A stretch of 44,963 bases of DNA, taken from a bacterium. GTDB lineage: Bacteria; Bacillota; Clostridia; Oscillospirales; Acutalibacteraceae. How positions within the stretch are numbered: position 1 is the first letter of the stretch; every line of letters begins with the position of its first letter. The notes beneath the pieces are model-generated. The model worked only from the letters and a program-made list of their open reading frames with translations. It searched no databases and was not told the origin of the DNA. Of the stretch, positions 1-7,589 are shown in pieces. The translations under genes were made by a program, and so were the position numbers. The stretch lies in the NCBI GenBank assembly GCA_020625875.1, contig JAHLAX010000064.1, positions 1-44,963 on the forward strand, given 5' to 3'.

Positions 1-10
1 AAGTTGATAC

Positions 11-25
11 GAGGGCAAAGCCCTC
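11..25. terminator. short GC hairpin, possible terminator of an upstream gene
   Basis: GAGGGC, an AAA loop and GCCCTC form a perfect 6-bp hairpin at the window edge, followed by a TTGTAT stretch rather than a clean T-run. It lies before the CotH gene and probably ends a transcript entering from the left. The weak T-run keeps confidence low. Confidence 0.35.
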
Positions 26-103
26 TTGTATAAAAATTATCAAAAAAAATTGTAAATCAGCAAGTTAGTTAATTACTACTTGACTTTTTATAGGAGTGAT
101 TTT

Positions 104-2053
104 ATGAATACAAAAAGAATATTAGCGGTGGTTCTGGCACTATGTTTTGTAGTTTCAATACCCGTTTTTTCGGCACAGGCTGAGGAAAGCTCGGTGGCGG
201 TTCCTTCGTTCGTACAGGGCGAGAGCTTATTCGCTCACGCGGGTACAAACTCAGCAGATACCGAGGCGTGGACGCTCTGGCAGAACGCCGAGGACGAGGA
301 CGGCATTGTGGACAATCCAAATGCTTTCTATTTTTTCCTGCCCTCGGGCTGTGATGAAGAAAAAGTCGATATTTATAACGGTTATAACGAAACGGTTAAA
401 ATCAATGAAGCTACCCTTAATAAGGGCGAAGTTAAAAAGTTTAGTTACACCGTCAATACACAGTACAACGTTTCGGTAGGCTCATCTGACTACACATTGG
501 TTTTTAAACGCTCAACAGCCGAGGCGGCGATTTTCGCCAACAACCCCAACGCTGACGGCAACGGTACGGGGCTTTACGATTATATCAAAAACGATAAATC
601 CGTATCCGCAGCGGCTACAGGAGCGATTGTAGACAGCAGCGGCGCTATAGACAACACAGCGATTAAGAAGATTAAGGGCAGAGGCAACACAACGTGGTCA
701 AAGCCCAAAAAGCCTTTTAATATAACCTACAGCTCCGCGGTTTCGATAGGGGGAATGGAGAAGGGCAAAAAGTTCTCCCTGCTCGCGAACTATCAGGACG
801 CTGCTTTAGCGCGCAACCGCATTCTTTACGACCTCGCCGACGCGGTGAAAATTCCTTACGCTTCTGACTCCAGATTTGTTGACTTTTATATGAACGGGGT
901 GTATTATGGTTCTTATCAGTGCGCCCAGAAGATAGAAGTAGGCAAGAGTGATTTGATTAACGATTTACCCGATAAGGATTACGCGACCTCTGACGGTAAG
1001 CTCGCCGATAACTTCTCGTTCTGTATCGAGATTGACCCGAGCTACGGCGATGATGATTACCATACTTCCCAGAACTCCAACGAGATTACAATAAAATCTC
1101 CCGAGCTCACATCCGACCAGCCGCTTTACTCTGACGTAAAGAGCAAGATAAAAAGCAAATTCGCGTCGCTATTCATCAAGCTCGGCAACACAAGTACTTC
1201 TTCAATGGCTCAGCTGATTGATATTGATTCGTTCACAAAAATGTTTTTGATTAATGAGCTCGGCAAAAACTGGGACAGCGGCGTCAGCAGCTTTTATATG
1301 GTGTACAAGCAGTCGCCCGACGGCAAATGGCGCTTCTACGCTTCTCCTGTCTGGGATTACGACAATTCCCTCGGCAACTGTGTCGGTATTGAGAGAGACC
1401 TCAACAATATGGGTGTTTCGGACTATACCGAATACACGGGCTGGTGGTGCAAATTCAAGGGCAAGAGACAGAGAGAAACGTCTTCTAACAATATTATGAA
1501 CAAGTGCGCCAACAATGCGGTCATTCAGGAACGCGCGTCACAGCTCTGGATAGAAGTATTTATGCCTAAGATTAAAAGCTTTTTGACGGCGTATTCCGAT
1601 TCGGGAGAGCTCTATTCCGCTTCGAGATATTTTGAGCTGTTAACAGGTACGGCGGATATGAACTATACCCGAGGCTGGCTCTTGAATACAGGCGCGTGGA
1701 TTGCCGACCACTCCTCGCTTAAAAAGGCAGAGTATAAGGACGGCAGCTACTCAACAGCGTCGACAGCTACAAACTATACAGCTGACTTTGATGGCGAGTA
1801 CAACTATATGATTGACTGGCTCGCTTCTCGTTCCGCGTGGCTTACCAACGAGTTCTACAAGACATACAAGCCGTCGAGAGGTGACGTCAACGGCGACCTA
1901 AAGGTCAATATCAACGACGCTACCGAAATTCAGCTTGCTATAGCGGGCAAGGCTTCTCCCAACTATCACGGGGGAAGCGCCGATTACAATGAGGACGGCG
2001 ATATTAACGTCAACGACGTCACTGATATTCAAATTGATTTAGTAAGGAAGTAA
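104..2053 (+). CDS. secreted CotH-family protein with C-terminal type I dockerin
   Basis: The 649-aa product is probably exported and attached to a cellulosome- or amylosome-type complex. The ATG at 104 follows an AGGAGTGAT ribosome binding site; a TTG 24 bp upstream is in frame but has no such site. Residues 1-26 form a signal peptide ending AQA. A CotH-type domain spans roughly residues 120-540, with the family hallmarks IKGRGNTTW near 190 and WDYDNSLGN near 416. CotH proteins are atypical protein-kinase-fold enzymes; secreted bacterial versions often carry dockerins, and their substrate is usually unknown. Residues from about 592 hold two Ca-binding dockerin repeats (GDVNGDLKVNINDATEIQ and DYNEDGDINVNDVTDIQ). 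No cohesin or scaffoldin gene is in the window, so the partner is unknown. Confidence 0.9.
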   Translation: MNTKRILAVVLALCFVVSIPVFSAQAEESSVAVPSFVQGESLFAHAGTNSADTEAWTLWQNAEDEDGIVDNPNAFYFFLPSGCDEEKVDIYNGYNETVKINEATLNKGEVKKFSYTVNTQYNVSVGSSDYTLVFKRSTAEAAIFANNPNADGNGTGLYDYIKNDKSVSAAATGAIVDSSGAIDNTAIKKIKGRGNTTWSKPKKPFNITYSSAVSIGGMEKGKKFSLLANYQDAALARNRILYDLADAVKIPYASDSRFVDFYMNGVYYGSYQCAQKIEVGKSDLINDLPDKDYATSDGKLADNFSFCIEIDPSYGDDDYHTSQNSNEITIKSPELTSDQPLYSDVKSKIKSKFASLFIKLGNTSTSSMAQLIDIDSFTKMFLINELGKNWDSGVSSFYMVYKQSPDGKWRFYASPVWDYDNSLGNCVGIERDLNNMGVSDYTEYTGWWCKFKGKRQRETSSNNIMNKCANNAVIQERASQLWIEVFMPKIKSFLTAYSDSGELYSASRYFELLTGTADMNYTRGWLLNTGAWIADHSSLKKAEYKDGSYSTASTATNYTADFDGEYNYMIDWLASRSAWLTNEFYKTYKPSRGDVNGDLKVNINDATEIQLAIAGKASPNYHGGSADYNEDGDINVNDVTDIQIDLVRK

Positions 2054-2062
2054 GACTTTGAA

Positions 2063-2644
2063 ATGAACATTTGCGTTTTTTGCGCTTCAAGCGAAACAAT
2101 AGAGGAGCTTTATTTGAAAGCGGGCGAAGCTTTTGGCGAGATGCTCGCTGAGAAAAATCACACTCTGGTTTTCGGAGCGGGAAGATTCGGTATAATGGGC
2201 GCGGTAGCCCGAGGTTTGCGCCGAAAGGGCGGCAACGCTGTCGGCGTTATACCCTCGTTCTTTAATATGAGCGAGGTCGCGTTTTTCGATTGTGAGCTTG
2301 TCTATACCGAGACCATGCGCGAACGCAAACAGATTATGGAGGATAAAAGCGACGCTTTTGTTATTATGCCCGGCGGAATCGGCACGTTTGAGGAGTTTTT
2401 TGAGACTCTCACCCTCAAGCAGCTGCGCCGCCACACAAAGCCTATTATTATTTATAATGTCAACGGCTACTATGACGCGCTTATTGACCTTATGGAAAAC
2501 GCGATAGCCAAGGATTTTATGAGCAAAAAGTGCCGCGATCTCTACTATGTCACTGACAGCGCCGACAAGGTTTTTGATTATCTGGATGATTACAAGCCCT
2601 TTACTTATGATAAGTACGGGGTTTTGAAGGAGGATGAACAATAA
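2063..2644 (+). CDS. LOG family (TIGR00730) Rossmann-fold protein
   Basis: The 193-aa protein matches the LOG/'lysine decarboxylase-like' family, whose characterised members are nucleoside-5'-monophosphate phosphoribohydrolases (cytokinin-activating type). The nucleotide-binding fold begins at the N-terminus (CVFCASSE), with GAGRFGIMG near residue 33 and the diagnostic PGGIGTFEEFFE near residue 102, which carries the catalytic-site glutamate. Length is normal. It starts 9 bp after the CotH gene, whose last codons supply an AAGGAAG ribosome binding site, and its stop overlaps the next small gene (TAATG). The physiological substrate in this organism is not evident. Confidence 0.9.
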   Translation: MNICVFCASSETIEELYLKAGEAFGEMLAEKNHTLVFGAGRFGIMGAVARGLRRKGGNAVGVIPSFFNMSEVAFFDCELVYTETMRERKQIMEDKSDAFVIMPGGIGTFEEFFETLTLKQLRRHTKPIIIYNVNGYYDALIDLMENAIAKDFMSKKCRDLYYVTDSADKVFDYLDDYKPFTYDKYGVLKEDEQ

Positions 2645-2817
2645 TGTCCGCCTGCGAGCATTGCGCTAACTACGTTTATGACGATGAGTATGAGTGCTAT
2701 TTTTGCGATATAAATCTTGACGAGGACGAAATGGCGCGTTTTATGTCACAGAGTACAGACAACTGCCATTACTTCCAGCTATATGACGAATACAAAATAG
2801 TCGAAAAACAAAACTGA
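2644..2817 (+). CDS. 57-aa cysteine-rich protein, DUF6472-like
   Basis: A short gene starts at the ATG that overlaps the stop of the LOG gene and is preceded by AAGGAGG about 10 bp upstream. The product begins MSACEHCANYVYDDEYECYF, continues with CDINLDEDEMARF, and ends in a CHYF...DEYKIVEKQN tail. The paired CxxC and CxxxxC-type cysteines plus one later cysteine suggest a small metal-binding fold. The pattern matches my memory of the small Firmicutes family DUF6472; function is unknown. Translational coupling to the LOG gene suggests co-expression. The gene is real on the basis of coupling, ribosome binding site and the conserved pattern. Confidence 0.8.
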   Translation: MSACEHCANYVYDDEYECYFCDINLDEDEMARFMSQSTDNCHYFQLYDEYKIVEKQN

Positions 2818-2831
2818 ATATTTTAATATGC

Positions 2832-2904
2832 CCCGTGTCATTCTGAGGAGCTTGCGACGAAGAATTTAAAAAGATCCTTCGCTAATGTTCAGGATGACAT
2901 CGGG
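2832..2904. repeat. dispersed palindromic repeat, copy 1
   Basis: CCCG, then TGTCATTCTGAGG..., GACGAAGAAT, AGATCCTTCGCT, and CAGGATGACA, then CGGG form an imperfect palindrome of about 70 bp. Related copies lie at 4989, 20805, 28425, 29044 and 38687. A T-rich run follows, so this copy may also act as a terminator for the LOG/DUF6472 pair. Confidence 0.85.
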
Positions 2905-2926
2905 TATTTTTTTACTTTTTTTCATA

Positions 2927-2961
2927 AAATTGCATTAAACAATGCAATTTTTCCTTTTTTT
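2927..2961. terminator. AT-rich hairpin with T-run
   Basis: AAATTGCATT, loop AAAC and AATGCAATTT form a perfect 10-bp stem followed by TTCCTTTTTTT. Together with the repeat just upstream it isolates the first gene group from the phage-tail-like island. Confidence 0.6.
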
Positions 2962-3019
2962 GCGCTATTAGTGAAGGGGTAGCCCCGCCCTTTCAATAAG
3001 TATAAGAAAGGAAAATAAA

Positions 3020-4093
3020 ATGATTAAACTGGAAATCAACAGCCTTAAGGAGCTTTCCGTTACCAAAACGTCAAAGGTCTATAAGGGCGAAAACCTGATT
3101 AATTCCATTCAAATCACCGCGGTTAACCCGTATATCGGCGACAAGCGCGTAGCGGATTGCGATTTCTTCCTACACGTTGTTATGAACGACGGCAGGTATT
3201 TGGTTTATCCCGTTGAATGGAGCCAAAACAGCATCCCGCTCACAGGGTTTGTACCGATTACCGCCGATATTACCTCGGCGGCGCAGATTCTGAATCTCTT
3301 TGTCGAGATAAAACAAGGCAATACGGTTATCGGCAAAACCAATTCGTTCCCGCTTCAAATTTATGATTCTCCCGATGAACAGACCGAGCTGACTCCACGA
3401 GAGGAGCTTGAACAGACAATCGAGGAGCTCGAAACCGAGCTCGCTTCGGCAACCGAGCTGACCGAGGCGCTTGAAGCGCTCAAGGCAGGCTACAACAGCG
3501 TCCCCGAGCGAATAGCCGCTGACGAAAGCGCGATTAGCTCCAACACCCAAAACATCGCCACAAACCAGTCGGCTATAGTGTCGCTTACGGCGGCGCTTCA
3601 CAATAAGCTGGATGATTTACCGTCCAGCGTAAAATCAGCCAACATCGCCGACAGCGCTGTTGTTACCGCGAAAATCGCTGACGAAGCTGTAAGCTATCAA
3701 AAGCTGTCGGCATCGCTTAAGACTGAAATTGACAAAATACCCGACGTTCCTGTTTATGCTGAGTACGAGGGCACGCTCAGTGCCGCCAACGCGCTTGACT
3801 CGGGCGATTACTGCACCCTCGGCGGTCTGCACCAGTTCACAATAGCGGGCGTTCTGGCAATTGCGGTAGGTATCGGCGCTGTTAAGCCCTGTGAACTCAG
3901 GTATGTGAACGGATACCAGATTATTACCCAAACCGACACACAGCAAATCTACGCGCGAAAAATCACAAGAGTTGCCCCGACTTTTCAGGCTGACAGCTGG
4001 GCAGAGGTTATAACGCCCGCGGTAACCGCGCTCCAGAATACAGTAGGCACGCTCAACACTCAGCTCGAAAACACGCTGAACGGAGGTGCTTAA
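3020..4093 (+). CDS. phage tail fibre/baseplate-like protein (BppU-type N-terminus, trimeric stalk)
   Basis: The 357-aa product resembles receptor-binding or upper-baseplate proteins of phages of Gram-positive bacteria. Residues 1-120 look like a BppU-type N-terminal domain. Residues 130-165 are a Glu/Leu-rich coiled coil. Residues 165-245 carry repeats such as ESAISSNTQNIATNQSAI and ANIADSAVVTAKIADEAVS, typical of trimeric tail-fibre stalks. Residues 250-340 form a small globular head whose 'LDSGDY...ADSWAEVI' layout recalls pyocin-knob domains. No signal peptide is present, as expected for a virion protein. The ribosome binding site is AAAGGAAA. The next gene starts directly after the stop. 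No capsid, terminase, holin or lysin lies nearby, so this is a remnant or a domesticated tail module. Confidence 0.75.
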   Translation: MIKLEINSLKELSVTKTSKVYKGENLINSIQITAVNPYIGDKRVADCDFFLHVVMNDGRYLVYPVEWSQNSIPLTGFVPITADITSAAQILNLFVEIKQGNTVIGKTNSFPLQIYDSPDEQTELTPREELEQTIEELETELASATELTEALEALKAGYNSVPERIAADESAISSNTQNIATNQSAIVSLTAALHNKLDDLPSSVKSANIADSAVVTAKIADEAVSYQKLSASLKTEIDKIPDVPVYAEYEGTLSAANALDSGDYCTLGGLHQFTIAGVLAIAVGIGAVKPCELRYVNGYQIITQTDTQQIYARKITRVAPTFQADSWAEVITPAVTALQNTVGTLNTQLENTLNGGA

Positions 4094-4762
4094 ATGGCAA
4101 CTTTAAGTCAGAATGTTACTCAGGCAATCAGCGACTTAAACTCGATTAAAAACGCTATCGAGAACAAAGGTGTCGTAGTTCCGTCGGGTACGCCGACCTC
4201 ACAGTACGCCGGTATGATTGGCAATATCTCCCAGTCAGATACCCAATTACGAGAGCTGATACAGGGTTCGGCTGCCTCGTTTGAGATTCCGCATGGTGTC
4301 ACAATTCTTAAAAAGTATATTTTTTATGGTATGCAGAATCTTACGAGCGTAACAATTCCTAATTCAGTCACTATAATCGACGAAAACGCGTTTAACAATT
4401 GCCCCCACCTTGAAAGCCTTACAATTCCGAATTCGGTTTTATATTTGAATAGTTATGCGATAACAAATTGCTCAAGGTTTAGAACCTTGTATATCCCGAA
4501 CAGTATAATCTCTTTTGGTTATATGGCAATTAATGTTTCCTCGCTTGAGAATGTGACTATCGAAAACGGTTTTAACGGCTTCAACTTAAATCTTAGTAGT
4601 TCAACTCGTTATTCAGCCGACACAATAGTCGGCTGGCAGAACGCTTTGGCGGACAGAACAGGCGACACGGCGCAAACGCTGATTATCGGCACAACAAACA
4701 TTAACAAGTTAACAGCCGAACAAATCGCGATAGCGACAAATAAGAATTGGAATTTAGCGTAA
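4094..4762 (+). CDS. phage tail-associated protein with BspA-type leucine-rich repeats
   Basis: The 222-aa product begins with a short domain (NVTQAISDLNSIKNAIENKG...) typical of small phage tail-fibre accessory proteins. From about residue 65 it carries LRR_5/BspA-like repeats (LTSVTIPNSVTIIDENAF, LESLTIPNSV), a fold used for surface recognition. The C-terminal portion (DTIVGWQNALADRTGDTAQTL) resembles tail-fibre end domains of Firmicutes prophages. It has no signal peptide. It follows the 357-aa fibre gene with no gap and has its own GGAGG ribosome binding site, so the two are co-translated. A host-recognition tip or fibre adaptor is the best guess. Confidence 0.7.
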   Translation: MATLSQNVTQAISDLNSIKNAIENKGVVVPSGTPTSQYAGMIGNISQSDTQLRELIQGSAASFEIPHGVTILKKYIFYGMQNLTSVTIPNSVTIIDENAFNNCPHLESLTIPNSVLYLNSYAITNCSRFRTLYIPNSIISFGYMAINVSSLENVTIENGFNGFNLNLSSSTRYSADTIVGWQNALADRTGDTAQTLIIGTTNINKLTAEQIAIATNKNWNLA

Positions 4763-4774
4763 AGGAGGGTTAAA

Positions 4775-4954
4775 ATGATAACAGAAACAGTTGAAATCAG
4801 ACATCTTATCCCGTCACAGGGAAAAGCAATTAAAAATACGGTTACGGGGGATTTCTACCCCGAAGGTATATACCTCGGCAAAGATGAAAACGAGGCAAAC
4901 TATATCGAGGTTGATTCTTCCGAAATAAACACGAACGAAGAAGCCAAAATGTAA
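4775..4954 (+). CDS. 59-aa protein, third gene of the phage-tail-like island
   Basis: ATG at 4775 follows AAAGGAGGG. The product starts MITETVEIRHLIPSQGKAI, contains TGDFYPEGIYLGKDENEANY and ends SSEINTNEEAKM. It is acidic and soluble with no signal peptide or membrane segment. Short proteins of this shape often follow tail-fibre genes in Firmicutes prophages. Its function is unknown. Gene order, spacing and the strong ribosome binding site support it as a real gene. Confidence 0.65.
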   Translation: MITETVEIRHLIPSQGKAIKNTVTGDFYPEGIYLGKDENEANYIEVDSSEINTNEEAKM

Positions 4955-4988
4955 CCTGACAATTCCGAGCCGCCGCAAAACAGAAAAA

Positions 4989-5087
4989 TGTCATCCTGAG
5001 CGTCAGCGAAGGATCTTAAAATGCTTTTATTATGTAAACACATCATAATTCAATAAGATTCTTCGTCGTAAACTCCTTAGAATGACA
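4989..5087. repeat. dispersed palindromic repeat, copy 2 (long-loop form)
   Basis: TGTCATCCTGAGCG...CGAAGGATCTT at the left and AGATTCTTCGTCG...CCTTAGAATGACA at the right are the two arms of the same repeat seen at 2832 and 20805, here in opposite arm order and with a longer AT-rich centre. It brackets the phage-tail-like island together with copy 1. Confidence 0.8.
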
Positions 5088-5091
5088 AGTC

Positions 5092-5128
5092 GGGGCTGTT
5101 CGCACACTTAGTGCGACAGCCCCTTTGT
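5092..5128. terminator. strong hairpin terminator
   Basis: GGGGCTG...TCGCAC, loop ACTTA, GTGCGA...CAGCCCC forms a long stem followed by a TTTGTTGCGTTTTTT stretch. It separates the tail-like island from the central fibre locus. Confidence 0.75.
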
Positions 5129-5259
5129 TGCGTTTTTTGAAAAGACATTTATATAAAATTCACAAATTGAAATCTCAATATTATACAACCCGCCATAATT
5201 CCTGTAGCGAAATAAACAAATTTCAAAACACATTTTTGTTTATTATTACTAACCGCTAA

Positions 5260-5303
5260 AAATATTGCACAAAATTGCGGCGGCTTAGAAAATATTGCAC
5301 AAA
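5260..5303 (+). promoter_or_regulatory. two direct copies of AAATATTGCACAAA (candidate operator)
   Basis: The 14-bp sequence AAATATTGCACAAA occurs at 5260-5273 and again at 5290-5303, exactly 30 bp apart and just upstream of a TTGACT -35 box. A degenerate copy (ATTGCCCAAA) sits at 5316 inside the promoter spacer. A third perfect copy lies at 21767-21780, upstream of the giant surface-protein gene. I see no other perfect copy in the window. The regulator is not identifiable here. Confidence 0.65.
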
Positions 5304-5308
5304 TTATA

Positions 5309-5338
5309 TTGACTTATTGCCCAAAAATAGTGTAAAAT
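5309..5338 (+). promoter_or_regulatory. predicted promoter of the central fibre locus
   Basis: TTGACT at 5309-5314 and TAAAAT at 5333-5338, separated by 18 bp, form a good housekeeping-type promoter about 80 bp upstream of the first gene, directly after the repeated AAATATTGCACAAA motif. The rest of 4955-5419 holds the repeat copy, the terminator and AT-rich spacer; no gene was seen there. Confidence 0.6.
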
Positions 5339-5419
5339 AATATAGCTAATTATATAAATTAATGTGAATAAGTGCCTCTGGCATTTTGCGTGTTATATAT
5401 AGAGTTCAGGAGGGATAAT

Positions 5420-6232
5420 GTGTCTTTAAAAACTTATATTAAGAAAAACAAAAAAAGACTCCGTAAAAGAAAGAGATTGATAGCCTTCCTGTCTATTTTG
5501 GCTGTTTTGGGACTTTCCACAGCGACTTTCGCGTGGTTCACGGTCAATACGTTTGCGGGTGTTAACGACTTTGAGCTCAAGATAAGCACAGGAGATGAGC
5601 TCCGTGTTTCTATGCAGAACCACGGTTCTGATATAAACCAGTACGTTTTTGAGATTACCAACGATATGATGAATCAGCATCTCAGAAAGTACAACACTTC
5701 GCTTAAGGAAATGGTGCTCTATCCCGTCACAACCAACAACGGTTCAACATTTACTTATCATCATGGCGAAGCGGCTAAACCGAACGACAAGGATAATTAC
5801 TCGTATCTTGAGATAGAGTGTTACTTTATTGCGACCAAGGAGATGTGGGTTCATCTTACAACCGAAACAAATAAAGAGGATTCCGACAAAATCGGCACAT
5901 ATGTCAAGTCTTCCTCTCCTTCTCCTCAGTCCGAAATCACCCAGGCTGTCCGTGTTGATTTCCAGACGGATTCCGACGGTGTTAAAACATGGGAACCCAA
6001 CAAGGGTTCACAGGTTACTCGACTGACCACCTTTGACCTGCCTTCGGGTGATATGGTATATAACGATTCCAACAACCTTTTCCACCTCGACAAGCTTACT
6101 CCCAAGAAGGTTACTTTCAGGCTCTGGATGGAAGGCGAAGACCCGCAGTGTGATAACGATGTTCAAAGGGCTAACCTTACGGTTAGGATGTCATTCGTCG
6201 GATGTGACGATAAGAACAATCCGTTTTCATAA
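5420..6232 (+). CDS. SipW-cognate-type exported subunit (first gene of the locus)
   Basis: The 271-aa product is chosen to start at GTG 5420, 5-6 bp after CAGGAGGG; an upstream in-frame GTG at 5372 lacks a ribosome binding site. A very basic N-terminus (KKNKKRLRKRKR) is followed by a hydrophobic helix ending TATFAWF at residues 34-40. This is the signature of SipW-cognate signal peptides (TIGR04088 type), found on TasA/camelysin-like matrix proteins. The mature part is a soluble, probably beta-rich domain that ends with RLWMEGEDPQC. That signature recurs in several other exported proteins here. The signal peptidase gene follows 37 bp downstream, the usual pairing. A role as a fibre or matrix subunit is inference. 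Confidence 0.8.
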   Translation: MSLKTYIKKNKKRLRKRKRLIAFLSILAVLGLSTATFAWFTVNTFAGVNDFELKISTGDELRVSMQNHGSDINQYVFEITNDMMNQHLRKYNTSLKEMVLYPVTTNNGSTFTYHHGEAAKPNDKDNYSYLEIECYFIATKEMWVHLTTETNKEDSDKIGTYVKSSSPSPQSEITQAVRVDFQTDSDGVKTWEPNKGSQVTRLTTFDLPSGDMVYNDSNNLFHLDKLTPKKVTFRLWMEGEDPQCDNDVQRANLTVRMSFVGCDDKNNPFS

Positions 6233-6269
6233 TAAATAAGGTAATGGAAAATAAGGAGAAAATCAAAAC

Positions 6270-7052
6270 ATGAAAAAAAAGTTAATCAAAGTTCTTAATA
6301 TCTTGGTTGATATTTTAGTAGTATGTATCCTCATCGTCTCGATTTTGGTAATCACAATGGTATTTACCAGCAATGGCGATAATGGTGTACCCAATGTCTT
6401 CGGCAAGGCTCCGATTACTGTTCTTTCGGATTCAATGAAAGGCGACAAGCCCGACGACTTTGAAAAGGGCGATTTGATTCTGTGCGATGTTGTTGAAAAC
6501 AGAGTTGACGCTAAGTATAAAGTTGGCGATGTTGTTACTTTTAAGGCTAATGGCGTTGATATTGACAAGGATGGCAAGGACGACTATATAACTCATAGAA
6601 TCTACAAAATCAACAAAAACGGCACATACCAGACAAAGGGTGATGCCAACAAGACGTACGATCAGGATCCAAAAGCTAACGGCTGGGGAGATATAGATTC
6701 AACCAATATTTTCGCTGTATACAATGGCTTCAAAATCAGCGGTTTTGGCAACTTTATTGCCTACATTCAGACAAGCACGGGATTCTTCCTTGTAATCCTG
6801 CTTCCGATGATTATATTCTTCCTCTACCAGGCGATTCGTGTTGTAATCAACGTTATTGCGTATAATAAGGAAAAGGCTCTCAAAAAGGCACAGGCGATGA
6901 TTCAGGACGCCGACCTCACCGAGGAGCAAAAGCAAAAGGCTATCGAGGAATACCTCGCCCAACAAGCGGCGAAGGAAGCACCTGCGGAGAGCGAAGCTCC
7001 GGCACAAGAAGAAAAGCAGGAGACTCAGGCGGAGGAGCCAAGCGCAGAATAA
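6270..7052 (+). CDS. sipW: SipW-like (ER/archaeal-type) signal peptidase I, copy 1
   Basis: The 260-aa enzyme should cleave the SipW-cognate precursors of this locus at the outer face of the membrane. Residues 9-33 are the N-terminal membrane anchor. The catalytic serine is in VLSDSM (Ser55), and the general base is the histidine of ITHRI (His109), as in ER/archaeal-type enzymes rather than the Lys of bacterial LepB. KGDAN (123-127) is the conserved region containing the structural or catalytic Asp. A second membrane helix lies at about 165-190, followed by an unusual acidic, Glu/Ala/Gln-rich cytoplasmic tail of about 60 residues. The family usually has about 190 residues, so the tail is extra. 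It lies between two exported-protein genes. Confidence 0.92.
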   Translation: MKKKLIKVLNILVDILVVCILIVSILVITMVFTSNGDNGVPNVFGKAPITVLSDSMKGDKPDDFEKGDLILCDVVENRVDAKYKVGDVVTFKANGVDIDKDGKDDYITHRIYKINKNGTYQTKGDANKTYDQDPKANGWGDIDSTNIFAVYNGFKISGFGNFIAYIQTSTGFFLVILLPMIIFFLYQAIRVVINVIAYNKEKALKKAQAMIQDADLTEEQKQKAIEEYLAQQAAKEAPAESEAPAQEEKQETQAEEPSAE

Positions 7053-7058
7053 GGTGGG

Positions 7059-7568
7059 TTGTACCCCTTTTTAAAGGGGTCAAAATCCTTGACCGCAGGT
7101 CGGATTTTGGGGGATTATCTTTCCTCTAAATCCACAAGTTTGATAAACAATGTTACACAACCGTGAATTAACATACAAAGCGCGTAAGCTTCGCCAGAAT
7201 ATGACACAAGAAGAACGCAGGCTTTGGTTTGATTTTTTAAAAGATTATTCGGTTAAGTTTCAGGCACAAAAGGTGATTCAAAACTTTATTGTTGATTTTT
7301 ATTGTGCCAGAGCGAAACTTATAATAGAGATTGATGGCAATCAACATATGTCAACTGTTAAAGCGGAACAAGCGGATTCTATAAGAGATGATGTGTTTAG
7401 AAAGCTGGGCTTTAAGGTTGTTCGTTTTAGCAATTTAGAAGTTATTAAGAATTTTGATGGCGTGTGTGAAACGATAAATTCTCTGGTCCAAGAAAGATTG
7501 TAGTTGACCGCTACGCTAGACAATCCCCCGAAATCAATAGATTTCGACCCCTTTAAAAAGGGGTACAA
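7059..7568. mobile_element. DUF559 cassette with 23-bp terminal inverted repeats
   Basis: The segment begins and ends with a perfect 23-bp inverted repeat (7059-7081 and 7546-7568; outer sequence TTGTACCCCTTTTTAAAGGG). Similarity continues inward for about 25 more bp (GAAATC...GGGGGATT). The only gene inside is a DUF559 nuclease-like ORF. A gene-less relative with the same end structure lies at 32287-32442 between argG and argH. The cassette separates the first signal peptidase gene from the next exported-protein gene. No transposase is present, so it looks like a non-autonomous or REP-like unit carrying a passenger. Confidence 0.75.
7150..7503 (+). CDS. DUF559 domain protein (Vsr/PD-(D/E)XK nuclease-like)
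   Basis: The 117-aa product matches the DUF559 family, compact relatives of the Vsr very-short-patch repair endonuclease. The N-terminal helix region reads KARKLRQNMTQEERRLW. The active-site core is VDFYCARAKLIIEIDGNQH (about residues 48-66), with Asp49 and Glu60/Asp62 as likely metal ligands. RFSNLEVIKN near 92-100 is the usual closing motif. Length is typical. The start at 7150 has no clear ribosome binding site. The gene is the only one inside an inverted-repeat cassette, so it is a passenger and probably unrelated to the fibre function. Its biological role is unknown. Confidence 0.88.
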   Translation: MLHNRELTYKARKLRQNMTQEERRLWFDFLKDYSVKFQAQKVIQNFIVDFYCARAKLIIEIDGNQHMSTVKAEQADSIRDDVFRKLGFKVVRFSNLEVIKNFDGVCETINSLVQERL

Positions 7569-7589
7569 TGAACGCAAGGAGTGATTAAC

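Noticed and set aside
5372..5419. Longer N-terminus for the first subunit gene starting at GTG 5372
   Set aside because: The extension lacks a ribosome binding site and would place non-signal sequence before the basic/hydrophobic leader; GTG 5420 has CAGGAGGG at good spacing.
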